A stretch of DNA of 64,000 nt from Amphiura filiformis (Eukaryota > Echinodermata > Ophiuroidea > Amphilepidida > Amphiuridae): NCBI RefSeq assembly GCF_039555335.1, contig NC_092640.1:42660599-42724598 (forward strand). Reading direction: 5' to 3'. This document shows, in pieces, positions 21,854 through 34,479 of this stretch (the stretch's first letter is position 1; each line of letters begins with the position of its first letter). The notes under the pieces are model-generated. The model worked only from the letters and a program-made list of their open reading frames with translations, searched no databases and was not told where the DNA came from. A program made the position numbers and the translations under genes.

Positions 21854-22600
21854 ATTCGTGGTGAATTTCTCTACATGTACGTCGGACTGGCCTGGTAATC
21901 ATGGTAATGCATACCAAGGACCTTGTATCACATCACAGATATTGGAACAAAAAAAGGTTCGCTTACAAATCATTTATACAAACCTTTGCACATATTGCAT
22001 GAGACACAATAGATGAATAGATTCTGCTACGGCCCGTTGATGCAAATCATCCCATCTATTTGCGTTGTGCATCCGTGAACAAATAGTGCTTTTGATACAT
22101 TGTTTGTCCCTGAGCATATCAGACCATGCTACTTCTCAGTTCTTCTCCATTCATGATGAACCAACCCCAAGAAAGCTCCAGAACAAACATTACTAGGCAG
22201 CATTAGGCTATTATTATTTTTCTCAGAATAATGTCGAAGTGGATCGGGAAGTGGATTTACGGATTTACCATTAGGCCATTGGGGCTATATTCATCTTTCT
22301 TTTAACCCCAATAACAGCATGTTTTTTGGCCAAAATAGGGAAAATTTGTACATTTTCCGCGCTTCGCGCGCATTCAAATTGCAGAATTTGTGTTGACCTG
22401 GGGATAAATATTCTGAAATTGAATTTTTTTCGCGTGCTTTGTGCGCAAATGTCCTAGAAACATCGGAACAAAATACGTTAGTCCCTCTCTATATTATACG
22501 TAAACCAAAACTTGGCCACTGATATTAGTAATCAGTTTGGTGAACGTGCCGGCGCATGCGCGCAGTGGGAATAATTGTGTGAGTATAGACCTTATCAGGC
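21854..22600. other. Intergenic
   Basis: No gene is recognised. The word GGCGCATGCGCG near 22552 resembles an NRF1-type promoter motif, and cgcgcttcgcgcgc near 22360 is a repeated low-complexity word. No transcript evidence can be drawn from the sequence. Confidence 0.4.
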
Positions 22601-23060
22601 ACCTTTGTTTCCAATAGACATTTTATTGTGAAATGTCATTGTATAAGGAATACATTAAAAAAAAATTCCACATAGCCCCCGCATGAAAAGTATTTAATTA
22701 TCAATTATCTTTGTAATCACAAAAAGCAGTTTGTGTGAATTTTACGTCCGAACTAGGTACTATTAAATTCTTATGAGTCTTTTTATTTTACATGTAGGCT
22801 AAAGTCTATGGGGGTGACGATTAGAAATGGACGGCAATATTGAAAAACCCTCATTTCGGGCCATTTTAGAAACTAAAATGCACATAAAAAATGAATAGCA
22901 CTTAGTTCGGATGTAAAATTCACACACAATGCTACCTGAGGGAGTACAAACATAATTAAATACATTTCATTCGGGGGCTATAGCAAAAACAAACAATGTC
23001 CTATAGACGAATCCAACGAGCCAAGTCATGGTCAGGATTTGGTCGGCCATCTTTGGGTAG
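22600..23060. repeat. Fold-back element
   Basis: The arm atagcccccgcatgaaaag with tatttaatta (about 22673-22703) is matched by its complement at about 22955-22985 (taattaaatacatttcattcgggggctat). The flanking gtccgaactaggt and tagttcggatgtaaaattcacac are also inverted. It is a small palindromic repeat without an ORF. Confidence 0.5.
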
Positions 23061-23833
23061 CCGCTAGCACCAACCTGGTGTTTTGAGCGCCCCATTGTGC
23101 AAATAAAAGCCGCCTAACACCTAGAGAAGATGCAAGGACGAGGAGGGTTAAGGTTACTCGAAGAAACGTATAAAAGACGTATAAAATTGTTCTCTAAAAC
23201 CGCGTTTTCTCAGCAATCAAATATCGCAGTGAGTCAAATGTTGGTGCATGGATGTATCTGTACATTATTTTTGTGTGTTTATAAAAAAATTTAGAATCCG
23301 TTTGAAAATCCTTCGTTTAAATCATTTTTACGCACCATGTTCACAAGATCAAAAACACGTTCCATGCAGTTTTTTTTCAAATGTTCGCTCCGTATAAAAC
23401 TACGCCGAATGATTGTTTTCTCCTTTTTTGTATTGTACTACAAATCGATCAAAGAAACAATGTTGCCATGGGGAAGAACCAAATACAGTACCGATTAAAT
23501 TTTAAAAGCCCGTTTTTGGGGAAAATTTTGGAGAATTTGCTTGAGAAAAAGCTGGTTTGTGAAATTATCGATATCTTGATTACGGGACGTTAATTTAGAC
23601 ATCTGAATACCTACATTATTTCTCAACATTCTGCCAATTGCTATTCCATTTGATTTTCACTCCAAATTGAAGCTAGTTTTGCAAAAAACGAGGTTTTTCT
23701 CCATCGGGTTCGTCCAAAATTTCAGCGCCGACATGCGTGTTTATTCTAAGAGCCATTATGCGGACGCAATTGTAATCATGTCATTGCGTCAAATTATAAT
23801 TATATATCCCCTTCGAGGACAATCAATTGTGTT

Positions 23834-23919
23834 AGCTGATGTGTGGCCGAGCGGATAGAGCGTTGGACTTTGAACCTATTATGATTAATTTTTGTGGGTT
23901 CGAGTCCCCGTGTGGCTGA
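23834..23919 (+). ncRNA. tRNA-like Pol III unit (tRNA pseudogene or SINE head)
   Basis: The A box TGGCCGAGCGG (23844-23854) and B box GGTTCGAGTCC (23897-23907) both match the consensus for type 2 Pol III promoters and lie 42 nt apart. A run of T follows at 23930. The fold is poor: the acceptor ends pair weakly, the T stem has two mismatches and the anticodon stem two. It resembles Ser/Leu-type tRNA in the D region, but a functional tRNA is unlikely. Confidence 0.55.
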
Positions 23920-25295
23920 AATTTCGGGTTTTTTTTCCTTTTTTCTCATTTTTACTTCTGTTCTTCCCTATTTTCTTCTTTCTTGCTCCTTTCTTTTTAA
24001 TATAGTTTTTGTATATTTGATTGATTCGCTGACTACAGTGATTGATTGTTTTTCAACTTTATATAATTCAGAAATTTGTAGGCCTGCTAAGTCTGTCTTG
24101 TTGAATATTCCCAAATTCAATTTACAAATAATTGCTTTGTGATGTTGTTGGTGTTATTTATTTATTTCATCAAAGATATCAAGGCTCTATAAATTTAATA
24201 TCAACACATTTTCTAGACGGTGGCGTATCTTCATGGGGCGGGCATAGGGGCCAGAGGAAGTGCCCCCAATCGATTTTAAAATTTATAAAATCCTCATGAA
24301 AATTGCCGAAAACGGCTTGTATTTGTTAACATAATAAGGATTTGAAGTAATTATGATATCACTCCTACTGTAGTATTTTTAAGGACATTAGCCGCGGTCC
24401 ACATCGTGTTTTATTATGTATAGGCCTACCATAGTATTTTACATGAGCATCGCGTATATAGGAGTCTACCCTGGACCTCAAATGTGATATATTTGCTGAT
24501 AACTCGAGAAGCATATAGCCATACTATTTCTGAATCAATCAACAAAGCAAAGCAAATCATACTTGTAGGCCTATAATACTATATTAAATATAATTGCGGA
24601 CCAACCGATACAGCTCGATACGCCCAATGTATGAATAAAAGTACCTAACAATAAAGTCGCCCAATTGAACAGTTGTCAGAGGTGTCGATCGCACGACTTC
24701 ATTAATATTGATTGGCAACATTTTCCAATATGTCAGCGCTCAAATCGGACACAATAGAACAATAGACTCTTCAGTGCGTTGGAATAGACCATGTAGAAGC
24801 TGTGTGTTTTGCCGAAGGGAATTATAGGGCCTATTGTGTTGTAAACTTTAATCATTCTTTTGTCTACCTGTGTTTTCGCGGAAGGTGTAAAACGGGTGAT
24901 GGAATGCAGTTTAAAATTTCCGCCAAGGCCGAATCATTTCACATTTTGGGTGCATTGTAGCCGACGGCTACCCAACTAAAGGCTGCTAGTCAGGTGTAGG
25001 AATGCGTGGATTTGGATTCGTCTATACCTTAATGGTTATGGAACAAAGGTGCAGGGTTGTAGCTAGCCCAAGTTCAGTGCCTGCTATTATTTTACTATCC
25101 AATTCATGAATTAGAGCGCAGGCCCGGGTACTGGCCTGTCTTTGAAATCAGAGACGTCCGTGAATTACGAGTGCCCCCGGTAGGCCCTATTGGACCAGTA
25201 TAATGTGGGCCTACAATGATGTTAACCAGGCGCGTTGATGTGATGTGGACAAAGAACTAATGATTTTGCAAGATCGACAATACACTGGCAAACTA
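23920..25295. other. Intergenic
   Basis: AT-rich sequence with isolated repeat words, for example tgtagccgacggctacccaac near 24957, which is inverted relative to gggtagccgctag near 23055. No gene is recognised. Confidence 0.4.
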
Positions 25296-25985
25296 CCCAG
25301 CAAACACAAAACGTTTTCGACATCATTCGCAAAAGGTTATAAAAGGTTGTCAGAAAACGTTTAAATGTCGGGTTATATAAAGGGCATATTAAGAGTATAA
25401 AACGTTTTCATAACCTTAAAAAACATTTTTGATAATCTACTGCACTGCTCAGCAAACAAAAATGTTTTACAGAACACGCTTTAAATGTCGGGTTATATAA
25501 AGGGTATAAAAACGTTTTAATAACATTCCAAAAACATTCTTGAAAACTTGATACAAAACATTCTAAAGAGAATGTTATTTTGGGGTTGAAAAAATATTTT
25601 ACGAAAAATGTTTGCCCAAAATATTTTCAATAACGTTTTAAAAACGTTTTCGTGACCTTTATATAACCCGACATTTAAATGTTATTAAAAGGTTTTGAAA
25701 AAAAAAACATTTTAAGAACATTTCTGTGTTTGCTGGGTTAAAATATTTTAACATAATGTTATTTAAGTATTGACACAATATTTGGCAAAAATGTTTGCAA
25801 AAATAGTTTACAATAACATTTTTGAAAACATTTAAAAATATTGTTGAAGTGTGTTTTCATACAAAACGCTTTTAAAACGTTATCATGACCTTTATATAAC
25901 CCGACATTTTAATGTTATTAAAACGTTTTTACCTAAACCAAAAGCCAAAATATAACTTATTTAAAACGTTTTTGTGTTTGCTGGG
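25296..25985. mobile_element. MITE with CCCAGCAAACAC ends (copy 1)
   Basis: The ends CCCAGCAAACACAAAACG and its complement are flanked by TA on both sides. The 690-bp interior is made of AACGTTTT, gtcgggttatataaagg and related words in both orientations and has no ORF. The reverse-complement copy is at 42562-43245. Confidence 0.75.
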
Positions 25986-28964
25986 TAGGTAGGTCCGCAT
26001 CTCATCACCCCTCCGCATCGCGCGCTATCCAGTGGGTAAAATTTCCAAATCGTCCCACTGATCTGCTACTAAAAGAACATAATTACTGGGACAAATGCGC
26101 ACGAAGCGCACGAAAATTTGCAATTTCAATGCTAAAATGAACAAAACTGAGGACAATTGGAACTTAATTTAGTCCCGGTATTTTTGATCCAACACACGAT
26201 CACGAAGTTAATGATTTTTCCAGGCATGGAGGAGCTGCTGCCCTGTAGCACTCATAGGCTTACATGTAGTTATGAATGATTTACATATAAAAAGGATGGA
26301 ATTAGAACTCTTATTTTTGAGATTCGTGTTCAAGTTCGAGATGAAAAAAGGAATTTCTAAGGGAGGTCTCGAGATTTACTCAAGATAGTTGCGGCGCTTC
26401 AAGCGTGCGGCAATTTGGCATTTCTAAATGGGGTTGATTTTGGGTCTAAAATAGACCAAAAGGAAAATATACGATAAATTTTGTCAGAACATTTCTGTCT
26501 ACTGAGCAGTGGTGTAGCGAGGGGGCCTTGGGCGTCAAAAGGCAAAAAAAAAGTCGTCTCAAAGCCCATGGCAGTTTCAAACCGGATGCGGAATGAAGTT
26601 TTTTTATGATTTTTATTTGAAGATTTTTTTTAAACTTAATTTTGAATTAAAATGACATTTTCGAGTGTTCAAAAGCACACAGCATAAAACTGATTTCTGC
26701 TTCTGCTTATATAGGCCTACTCCTTGAATTGTAACCAGGAGTTACCCAACTGAACTTTTATGACATTTTTCAGTTCATATCCACGAAAAAAGCCTATTCC
26801 CAAAATTTCAGTTGATTCCGATTTTGCGTTTGCGAGTTATGCATGATTATGTGTATTACACTGCTCCATAGACAATGCGTTGTAATTTCGTTCTGGTGCA
26901 CCAAAACGAAATTCAAATTTCACGATATCTTTGCAAAACGAATTAATCTGCAAGAAATATTTTGTACATAAACATTATGTAGCCAGAGGTTTCCAGTGAT
27001 ATAAAAATCTCAACTTTTTTTGAGAAAAGTGGGGGATGAGGCTGTGGATCACGAAATGCCCCTTTAAGACCGATATTCAACTTGATTATAACCAGGGACA
27101 GGCGATTTGCGCGGAAAAAAATAGCAAATTGCGCGGAATTCTTTTTTCAGTGCAAATCATGTATCCCTGCCCATAGGAAAAAATATAGCAAATTGCGCGG
27201 AAAAAAAGTTCCGCGCAAATCGCCTGTCCCTGATTATAACCAAATTTAACTAGTAGTATAGGCTCTATTTGTGCAAATATTCGGGCGCTCCGCGCCCAAA
27301 AGTTTCAAAATATTGGGGAGAATTTATCCCCATCCCCCCCCCCAGGATCTACGCCTATAAATGCACCCCTTCTTTCCCATCAGGTGGGTGCAGGGTCGGA
27401 TTTACCACAAGGAAGTGGGCCCGGGAAGGGCAATCATGTTGTCGCTAAAGATAAAAGAGAAAACGTAGGTTCTTGCCCACTACAGATTCTGATATCAGGA
27501 ATGGGGCGGGGAGTTATAGAGCTGAGTACTTCAAGAAACAACACACTAATATTGTAACAGTCATTAGTTTGGTAATTTTTTTGATTGCTTTATTATTTGG
27601 TTTGGTTGTGCATAAATGGTGGTGCGCTCGACACTGGAAGTGACAGGGAAGTGCGGACAGCAGTTTTGTTGAGAGCCTAAACACTGAAAAGGGGGGTCTT
27701 TCAGTGAGAAGGCCATAAAAATGGGGGTCTTTTGGTGAGACTGGGGAAAAGCTTACAAAAAAGGGGGTCATTCAGTGTGACTGGGAAAATTTTGGGTCTC
27801 ATTCAGTGAGAGATTATCAGAAATTTTCCAAACATTTTTGAAAAAAGGGTGTCTTTTGGTGACAGGAAAACAAAAAGGGGATCATTGGGTGAGAGGGAGT
27901 TCAGTAAAACAAGAAGGGGTTCATTGGGTGAGAAGAAGTTGAAAAATGGGGGTCAATGTGCCCGCACATCCCGTCACCTATTTTTAGTGAGTGCCCCCTC
28001 CCCTCAAGTACGCCTGAATATAAAAAAAAAGGCAGGAAATCATTAACTGATAATGACTGCGCATCAGTTGTTTTAAGGGTATTGTGAAAAATTTAAACAT
28101 TTTGCTTTTGGAACTAAGGATATTCTGAGGTCCAAGTAAAATGTTTAGATTTTACATAATACACAAAATACCTGTAGATTTCCTTGTCTGTGCATTAAGT
28201 TGAGCTACATACACTACTTACAACCTTTGTCTAAAATGCAATACAAATGGCCCATCACCATAAAATTATGGATAAAATAGTATAAGTCTTAAAATACAAC
28301 AAAGTCATTTTGAAGTTAGACCCTGCATCGGTCCATGGATAATGACTGATAATGTACCGTATAAACTATACAACATTTAAAATCAACCCAAAGTGGTCAC
28401 TTTTAGCGTTCAATATAGGTGTAATCAGTCTGGTGGCATCGATTTGTGGATATGATGAATTGGTTGTTGGCTCCGAGTATGATATTGAAGCGGACTGGGA
28501 AGGGGTATTGAAAGGACTTCTTTATAGGCCATATCGTTCCATTATCCAGAGACCAACCGAATCGAGACTGTGGACAGTCAATTAATTTTGAAGTGAACCA
28601 AGAGGCAAGACTTCCTGCAGAAAATTTTTTTGCCATCTCAATTGCAATTTTTGGTTAGTTTTTATGTGAAATTCCAGCTGGAAATTTATAAAATCCGGTG
28701 GAATTTGGCACAATTTGTGTGAAATTCTAAAACTTCTACACCTTTTCCACTTTTTATGGATGAAAATAGTTGGATCTGGATAGTTTAAACTGTTGAATTT
28801 GGTTAGCATTCCAAAATCTTCTACAGTGGGGGTGTGGGTTACAAATGGAACAGAACTGCCCAATTCAATGATTGCAGAAATGTATTGGTGCTCTAAACAA
28901 ATGTCAAATTGGGACATTTTAAAAGAACAAATTGAATACAAGCTAGTTTCAGAATGATTGGTAC
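25986..28964. other. Non-coding part of duplication copy A
   Basis: Contains a repeat starting gcagtggtgtagcgaggg (26512), short gcgcggaa inverted words near 27120-27220, and a minisatellite at 27690-27960 built on ggggtcattcagtgagag. The segment 28050-28960 matches 53036-54330. No gene is recognised. Confidence 0.5.
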
Positions 28965-29370
28965 GGGGGGCACTCCCACTTTGGAGGTGACGCGTATGTA
29001 GGGCTGTTAAGACCCCCTTTTTCAGCGTCGCTCTCACCCAAAGACCCCATATTTTTTTTACGAACACATGTTCTGTCACCCAAAGACCCTTATTTTTCAA
29101 TTTGAACAGCAACATTCATTTATCACTGATTTTGTTACCTATTTTTGAAAAAACAAAGAAATTTGAAGCCTTTTTGAACTAAAAATTCGATTTTCGAGGT
29201 TTTTCGACGCTGTTTCGGCTCTCAGTCTCTCACCCAAAGGTTCCAAAGGTCATGTTCTCACCCAATGACCCCGTATTTTTTACATTTTGCTCTCACCGAA
29301 TGCCCCTTACTGCGAAAGTGCCAGCCCTACACGTATATCCATTTCATATTGAAGTGCCCCCCCCCCCCGG
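28965..29370. mobile_element. MITE with GGGGGGCACTCC-type ends and GATTGGTAC duplication
   Basis: GATTGGTAC occurs at 28956-28964 and again at 29371-29379. The ends are inverted (ggggggcactcccac and, on the right, gaagtgccccccc; both followed inwards by gtagggctg). The equivalent site in copy B (about 54340-54346) has a single ttggtacc, so the element arrived after the duplication. No ORF. Confidence 0.75.
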
Positions 29371-29863
29371 GATTGGTACCCATCCATATATTGAAGTACG
29401 AAGTAATTACGCAGTTTATGCGCGCTGTAATGTTAAAAAGAATTAACACACTGCTACGCGACAGGCGCACACAAATACATGTCACAGACCCGGGTCACAG
29501 AGCGTCTTAATAAGTGACCCACGATACGCTTACACATTGCGTACCTCACCATACTTCCAATGTGGACAAACTGTAGGTCACAAACCCATTATAGTCTTCT
29601 TCAGACTGATTTGCATCATTCTTAATAATGCATGACTGCACTTTATTCCATTTTAGGTGGGAATCCAAAATTTTTTGCCAGGAAGGAGGTGGAATGTGAC
29701 GGAGCGAACCAACCAAACTGACGGAGCAAAAATTTTTGTCGAAAAAATTTGACATCCCCATCGCCGTAAATAGCGACTGGCCCTTAGCAAGACCACCATA
29801 ATTGAATTTGGCATGTACCTTAATTATTTTGCAGCATGCATAAACAATGATATAGGCCTATGC

Positions 29864-30814
29864 TTACACCCACAATGCTTTATCAACCATGAAGGATGTA
29901 AATTGGAACTTTCCACCTCGGAAAGAAGACAGTTTTTTCCACATGTCTAAATTGACCGGTTCCACTTGATTACTTGTTATCTTGATTCCAGTTTTGTGAT
30001 ACGTCTGCAATTTGCTTATCACAAACACATCCTGGTTGATGCGGAATGCCGCCTTCTTGAACTTTGCAGGAATCAAGCTTTGATCTTGTTTTTCACCTAT
30101 AAATGTTGCCCATGGATATTTTTTACGGATAACCAACTCGTGAACAACTATTTGATGCCAACTGCAACCTTTTTCTTTGCAAATACATTTACCAACAACG
30201 CGATAGCATTTCCCTTCATGCACCACTAAACCTGTGATACTGCAGAAAGGGTGAGTGGCTCTCAAGAGAACTGACCAATTGCCACTGTAGTCCTCGTTGT
30301 TGTACATCTGCAAGATATGTTCTCCTTTATCGCCTTTCTGTATTCCTACCTTACAAGTATATACAAGAAGTACGTCCTCATTCCCATGTGCGGCACAAGA
30401 TAATGAATGCACATTCATATCACTACGTATCATTGGTTCGATTGCTTGCCACCTGTTTTTGCTGATGGAGTATGCCTCACAAGATGCTGGATTCTCTCCC
30501 CCACCAATGGCAAAGATCTTGCCATTCATATACACAAGAGGGTAGTTCTGTCGTCGCTCTATCATTGGTGATAATGTGTACCATTGGTTATTGGCAACAT
30601 CTAGCTTGAGAAACTGTGGGCACTTCAACTTATGTGGGAGTCGTTCCGTACCATGTGCAAAATAAAGATGCCCCTGAGCATTACAGCAGCTTTTGCGTTT
30701 CTTTAAACAGTCTTCCTTGGGCAGATCAGGAAATTTATCCATACGAAGCCATTTGCTAGTTGTAGTGTCATAGTACATGCAATGATACGTATTACCGTCA
30801 AGAAATACTGCAGC
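29864..30814 (-). CDS. BTB-BACK-kelch gene A, exon 4 (kelch region and stop)
   Basis: The acceptor is ATTTTTTCAG ahead of GCTGCAGTATTTCTT (30814); the frame is phase 0 and ends TAA at 29864. It encodes 316 residues: AAVFLDG, YYDTTTSKW, LKLDVANNQWYTLSPMIERR, then a clear kelch repeat (PLVYMNGKIFAIGGGEN followed by CEAYSISKNRW). A Cys-rich stretch, GKCICKEKGCSWHQ, and IVVHELV follow, ending KALWV. Kelch beta-propellers bind the substrate recruited to Cullin-3. The blades are divergent and not all can be counted by eye. The paralogue is 57366-58340. Confidence 0.85.
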   Translation of the reverse strand, partial: AAVFLDGNTYHCMYYDTTTSKWLRMDKFPDLPKEDCLKKRKSCCNAQGHLYFAHGTERLPHKLKCPQFLKLDVANNQWYTLSPMIERRQNYPLVYMNGKIFAIGGGENPASCEAYSISKNRWQAIEPMIRSDMNVHSLSCAAHGNEDVLLVYTCKVGIQKGDKGEHILQMYNNEDYSGNWSVLLRATHPFCSITGLVVHEGKCYRVVGKCICKEKGCSWHQIVVHELVIRKKYPWATFIGEKQDQSLIPAKFKKAAFRINQDVFVISKLQTYHKTGIKITSNQVEPVNLDMWKKLSSFRGGKFQFTSFMVDKALWV

Positions 30815-30939
30815 CTGAAAAAATAATCAAAATTAGATCAGATTAATTTTATGGTACCCCTTACCAAAGTTGAAGGCATTCGAAAAGCAGTTCATAAAGT
30901 AGTCATCCAAGTAGTCATAGAGTCTTTGAAGATTTATAG

Positions 30940-31250
30940 ATTCCTATACCATGGAACACAAAATTTAAAGTTCTATTTGGCCTTGAAGCTCTATAGGTGT
31001 TTTCATGATGTGAAGCTCTATAGAGCATTCATGGACTGTCTCTAGTCCTTCACATGATTATTTGTAGAGCATCCATGGACTATGGATATCTATAGTCCAT
31101 CGCTCTGACTAGCTATAGTAGTCCATCGCTGACTAGCTATATGTAGTCCATCACTACTGGGCTAGTCCACTGTCCATCGCTGGACTAGCTACGGTCCATC
31201 GCTGTCGCTGGACTATAAGTCCATTGCTGGGACTACAGGCAAAATATCTA
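30940..31250. repeat. Minisatellite in intron 3 of kelch gene A
   Basis: Irregular copies of a unit of about 20-25 bp: ctatagtccatcgctggact and variants. Confidence 0.6.
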
Positions 31251-31260
31251 ATTCTCTATA

Positions 31261-31513
31261 TGTGACCATCCTCCACAACTGAGCCCGGATGTCGCCAGTG
31301 CCACTATTGAGATATGCTCCATCGAACTTAACAATAAACAATAGGAAACAAAGGATTTATTGACTGTTTTATTGATTTTTCACTACTTAAATGTCAAGTA
31401 CTATAGACATGATATACATCATTTTAAAGCTAATTTCAAGCAGAATATTTTGGTTGAATATCTCAAAAATGATGATTGGCGACTTCAGGGCTCAGTTGTG
31501 CTGAGGGGTCACA
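31261..31513. mobile_element. TA-flanked MITE (copy 1) in intron 3 of kelch gene A
   Basis: The ends TGTGACCATCCTCCACAACT and, in complement, TGTGACCCCTCAGCACAACT continue inwards as gagcccggatgtcgcca-like sequence. TA lies on both sides (31259-31260, 31514-31515), suggesting Tc1/mariner-type insertion. A related copy in opposite orientation is at 53815-54056. Confidence 0.7.
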
Positions 31514-31894
31514 TATGTGATCGATGTACCTTCTGAGTCAGCATAACATGAATGTGCAACCTACATGACTGAATCTGAAATTGACCTTGTCTACCAAAAC
31601 CATTGAACTACTGTATATATGCCACCTGTTTGAGTAATATAGTTTGTCAAACTCCCAATTTTTTTTGTGGAGAGTATCTGCCTTTTGTCTAGGGATACCA
31701 AATTCACTACTTCTTGTCTCCAAAGGGTATCAAATTTTCTGATTCCATGCCCACGTATCTTATTTTTTTGAATTTTGGATAAAAAATAAAACAAAATGTG
31801 AATTTTTTGACTTTCAAAACTCATTTCAGGTGCAATAAATGTTGTATTTGTGCACCTGGTCATATGGGAGGGGGGGGGCTTTCACTGAAATGCC

Positions 31895-32060
31895 AGGCGA
31901 AAACTAGCTCGTTAGGGGTATGTTTTACAGAAATCTGGCCCCGCTAGGGGTATGCTTTGTTATTGAAATCTGGTCCCGCTAGGGATATGTTTTTAGAGAA
32001 ATCTGGTTTCGCTAAGGGTATAAAGTTTTTAGTCCCGGTAGAGGTTAATAACTTCCAGGA
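31895..32060. repeat. Minisatellite in intron 3 of kelch gene A
   Basis: Four to five copies of a unit of about 37 bp containing gaaatctggtcccgctaggg. Confidence 0.6.
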
Positions 32061-32480
32061 ATCTCGCAACTAGCATGGGTACTTAGCAAATCCTTACCCC
32101 CCCCCCGTACACCTAGTGTAGGGCAATACATTCCAAAATAGTATTGACACATCGCTATGGTAATTAATCCTGTTACATGTCTACTTCTACCAGTGGCGTA
32201 ACTAGGGTTGGTAGCGCCAAATTTTGGACAAATAAGATCGATCTACCACTAATTAATTTTGGTTACTAGAAGTTGAATAAACAAAAAATGTTCTTTCAAT
32301 TGATTATGTGCTGAAATGCGCAAAATTTTTGACTTTCATCGCTTGGAGTTGCGCAGAATTGGCGCCCCCCCTAAGGGTGGCGGCCAGGGCACATTTCCCC
32401 CCTCCCCCCATGATTAATGGGGCTGTATCCGAATTTGACATGATTCACACTATAATGATGCATAAATGCTTGATTCTTAC

Positions 32481-32753
32481 ATTGACTGTTGTTCTGGTAG
32501 CAAACAAACTAGGATCTATGTGGTTTAAAGGTGGATCATTTGGTTTCCTTTTTCTGGGATCAAGCATCTCCATGACCTTGTCGATCAACTCCTTACATTC
32601 TGGTACGCTGTACATATTAGGATATTTAAACACAGTCTTTGACAGGTGACTTGTGGGTACAATACCAAGACGGATTTTCTGAAAGAAGGATGCTGCGTAC
32701 CGTTTCCTATCTTCCCAGTGATGCTGTAACCATGCAACTGTTGTGTCAAATAT
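32481..32753 (-). CDS. BTB-BACK-kelch gene A, exon 3 (BACK end and linker)
   Basis: The acceptor TTTGTCCACAG precedes ATATTTGAC (32753) and the donor AAT/GTAAGA ends the exon at 32481. It is 273 nt, 91 codons, phase 0 on both sides. It encodes IFDTTVAWLQHHWEDRKRYA, SFFQKIRLGIVPTSHL (a typical BACK-domain end), then a linker DPRKRKPNDPPLNHIDPSLF. Its length is identical to the gene B exon at 61889-62161. Confidence 0.9.
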
Positions 32754-33751
32754 CTGTGGACAAAATTCAAACAACAACATTATAAAAAAAGAAACAAAAG
32801 CATGAAAGGAGAATTGCATCGAAACATCAATGTAACAGATTTGTGATTAAAGCGTGATATATATATATAAATTTGGGGGGAACAAGCATATATTTTCGCC
32901 GGTTTCAGTGTGCCAGTTTCACTTTGCCCAAATAAAGCACACAAAAATCTTTATAGCCCAAATTAATTGAAGGTAAATTTTGGTATTTCTGTGCGAGGCG
33001 CGCAAAACTGTCTAATTTTACTCTATTGGCCTAAAACATGGTATTTTTTTTCGCTGTAACAAGGAAGATGCACAAATCAATTACTGCTTTCTTTATCATT
33101 AGGACTTAAATTAGAAATATTTTAGGGGACCTCCATCTATGTATAAACAGTGTACAAAATAGACATTTTAGTTTCTTGCGATTAGCTGTTGATTTTATAC
33201 TTGATCAAGATGATTGATACATGTACAATATTTTCTGTGTTACATGTACGTAGCATACATCAGTCCTAAATGTGTCTTGATTGGGGGGGATACTCAGTAC
33301 AAATGACCATACGGGGACGTGCCGCAAATATGGGTAGCATTTTCAGCCTTTTGGTATATCAATGACCCCTTTTTCAAAGCCTATTTTGGTATATGAATGG
33401 GTCCTTTTTTCAAAATTTTCTCAATTTTTTCGGAAACTAGCCCAATTTTTCCTTAATCTAGCCAAAATTTTCAAAATTGGCCAAAAATTTTGACTTTTGG
33501 TATATCAATGGGTCCAAATTTCTTGAAAAATTGGTATATTTATGGGTCCACTTTCAAATTCTCAGCGGCACGTCCCTACCAAAACCAAACTTGAGTACCC
33601 CGGGTCTTGATATTCAGTTGGTCTACAAAACTGTGTCAAATTCATTACATGTATGCACTGCACAATCTAAAGCTCATGATCAGATTCGGGCTGGTGTAAA
33701 ATTCAAATGAGCTGACTGATGTTGAATTGAGCAAGAAATAATCCCACCTAC

Positions 33752-34363
33752 CCGTTCTTCATCTTTCAAATCAGAACTCTCAACAAGCTCTTCCATTATT
33801 TCAGCAGTCACATGTTCCAGAAAGTCTTCAGATGGCTCAGATTTCTTAAAACTATCTGTCATGTATCGTTTACAGCTGTTGACAAGTTCTGTTAAACTCA
33901 ACGTATCAGCAGTGGAATAAATCCTCACAGCAGCTTTGGTATCAACTCTTTGAGCGATAAATTCTTGCTTCAAGAAAGACTTGCAGCTCTCCACCACATC
34001 ATCAAACTGGACATAGTGTGCCATCTCCAAGACATCAATGGCTGTTTCCATGGTGAGCTCCAACTTGCCTGTATAAGCAAAGTCCAGTAAAACTTGGAAG
34101 GCCTCTGGTGTACCAGTGACAGTGACTTCTGCTTCATGACTTTCTTGAAAACCTGACATGAACATTGCAGTGAAAAAGTCACTACACGCTGCTAGAACTG
34201 CCTTGTGTGCTGGAAATGATGTGTCTTCTACTTTGATGGTGATGTCACAGAAGGTTTGGTTCTTCTGCAGTTTGTGGAGTCCATTAGTGACTTTAAATAC
34301 TTGCGTAATATGAGACTTGCGTTGTGCATGATCCTTGATGGAATTCGGAATCCACTCTGGTAG
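33752..34363 (-). CDS. BTB-BACK-kelch gene A, exon 2 (BTB and start of BACK)
   Basis: It encodes 204 residues from LPEWIPNS to DEER; the donor is CGG/GTAGGT at 33752. The BTB domain covers about residues 38-133 (FCDITIKVEDTSFPAHKAVL, FFTAMFMSGFQES, FAYTGKLEL, VLEMAHYVQFDDVVESCKSF). The start of BACK follows (VDTKAAVRIYSTADTLSL). Two phase-0 acceptors are possible: ag before CTACCAG (34363) or ttttttaaag before ACTGTGG (34387), which adds TVAKNIEQ. The first gives the same 612-nt length as gene B; the second has the better pyrimidine tract. BTB domains dimerise and bind Cullin-3. Confidence 0.9.
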
Positions 34364-34479
34364 CTGTTCTATATTTTTTGCCACAGTCTTTAAAAAAATA
34401 AAAATATATATAGGGGAACTTAAACTAGAATTAAAAGGTTTGTAATTAAGGTGGCCCCCACACAAAGGTGTGTAAAATA

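Noticed and set aside
23834..23919. Functional tRNA gene
   Set aside because: Promoter boxes are good but the acceptor, anticodon and T stems do not pair well enough.
28582..29115. 177-aa frame on the minus strand
   Set aside because: The matching region in duplication copy B is not open in the same frame and part of the frame lies within a MITE; no domain recognised.
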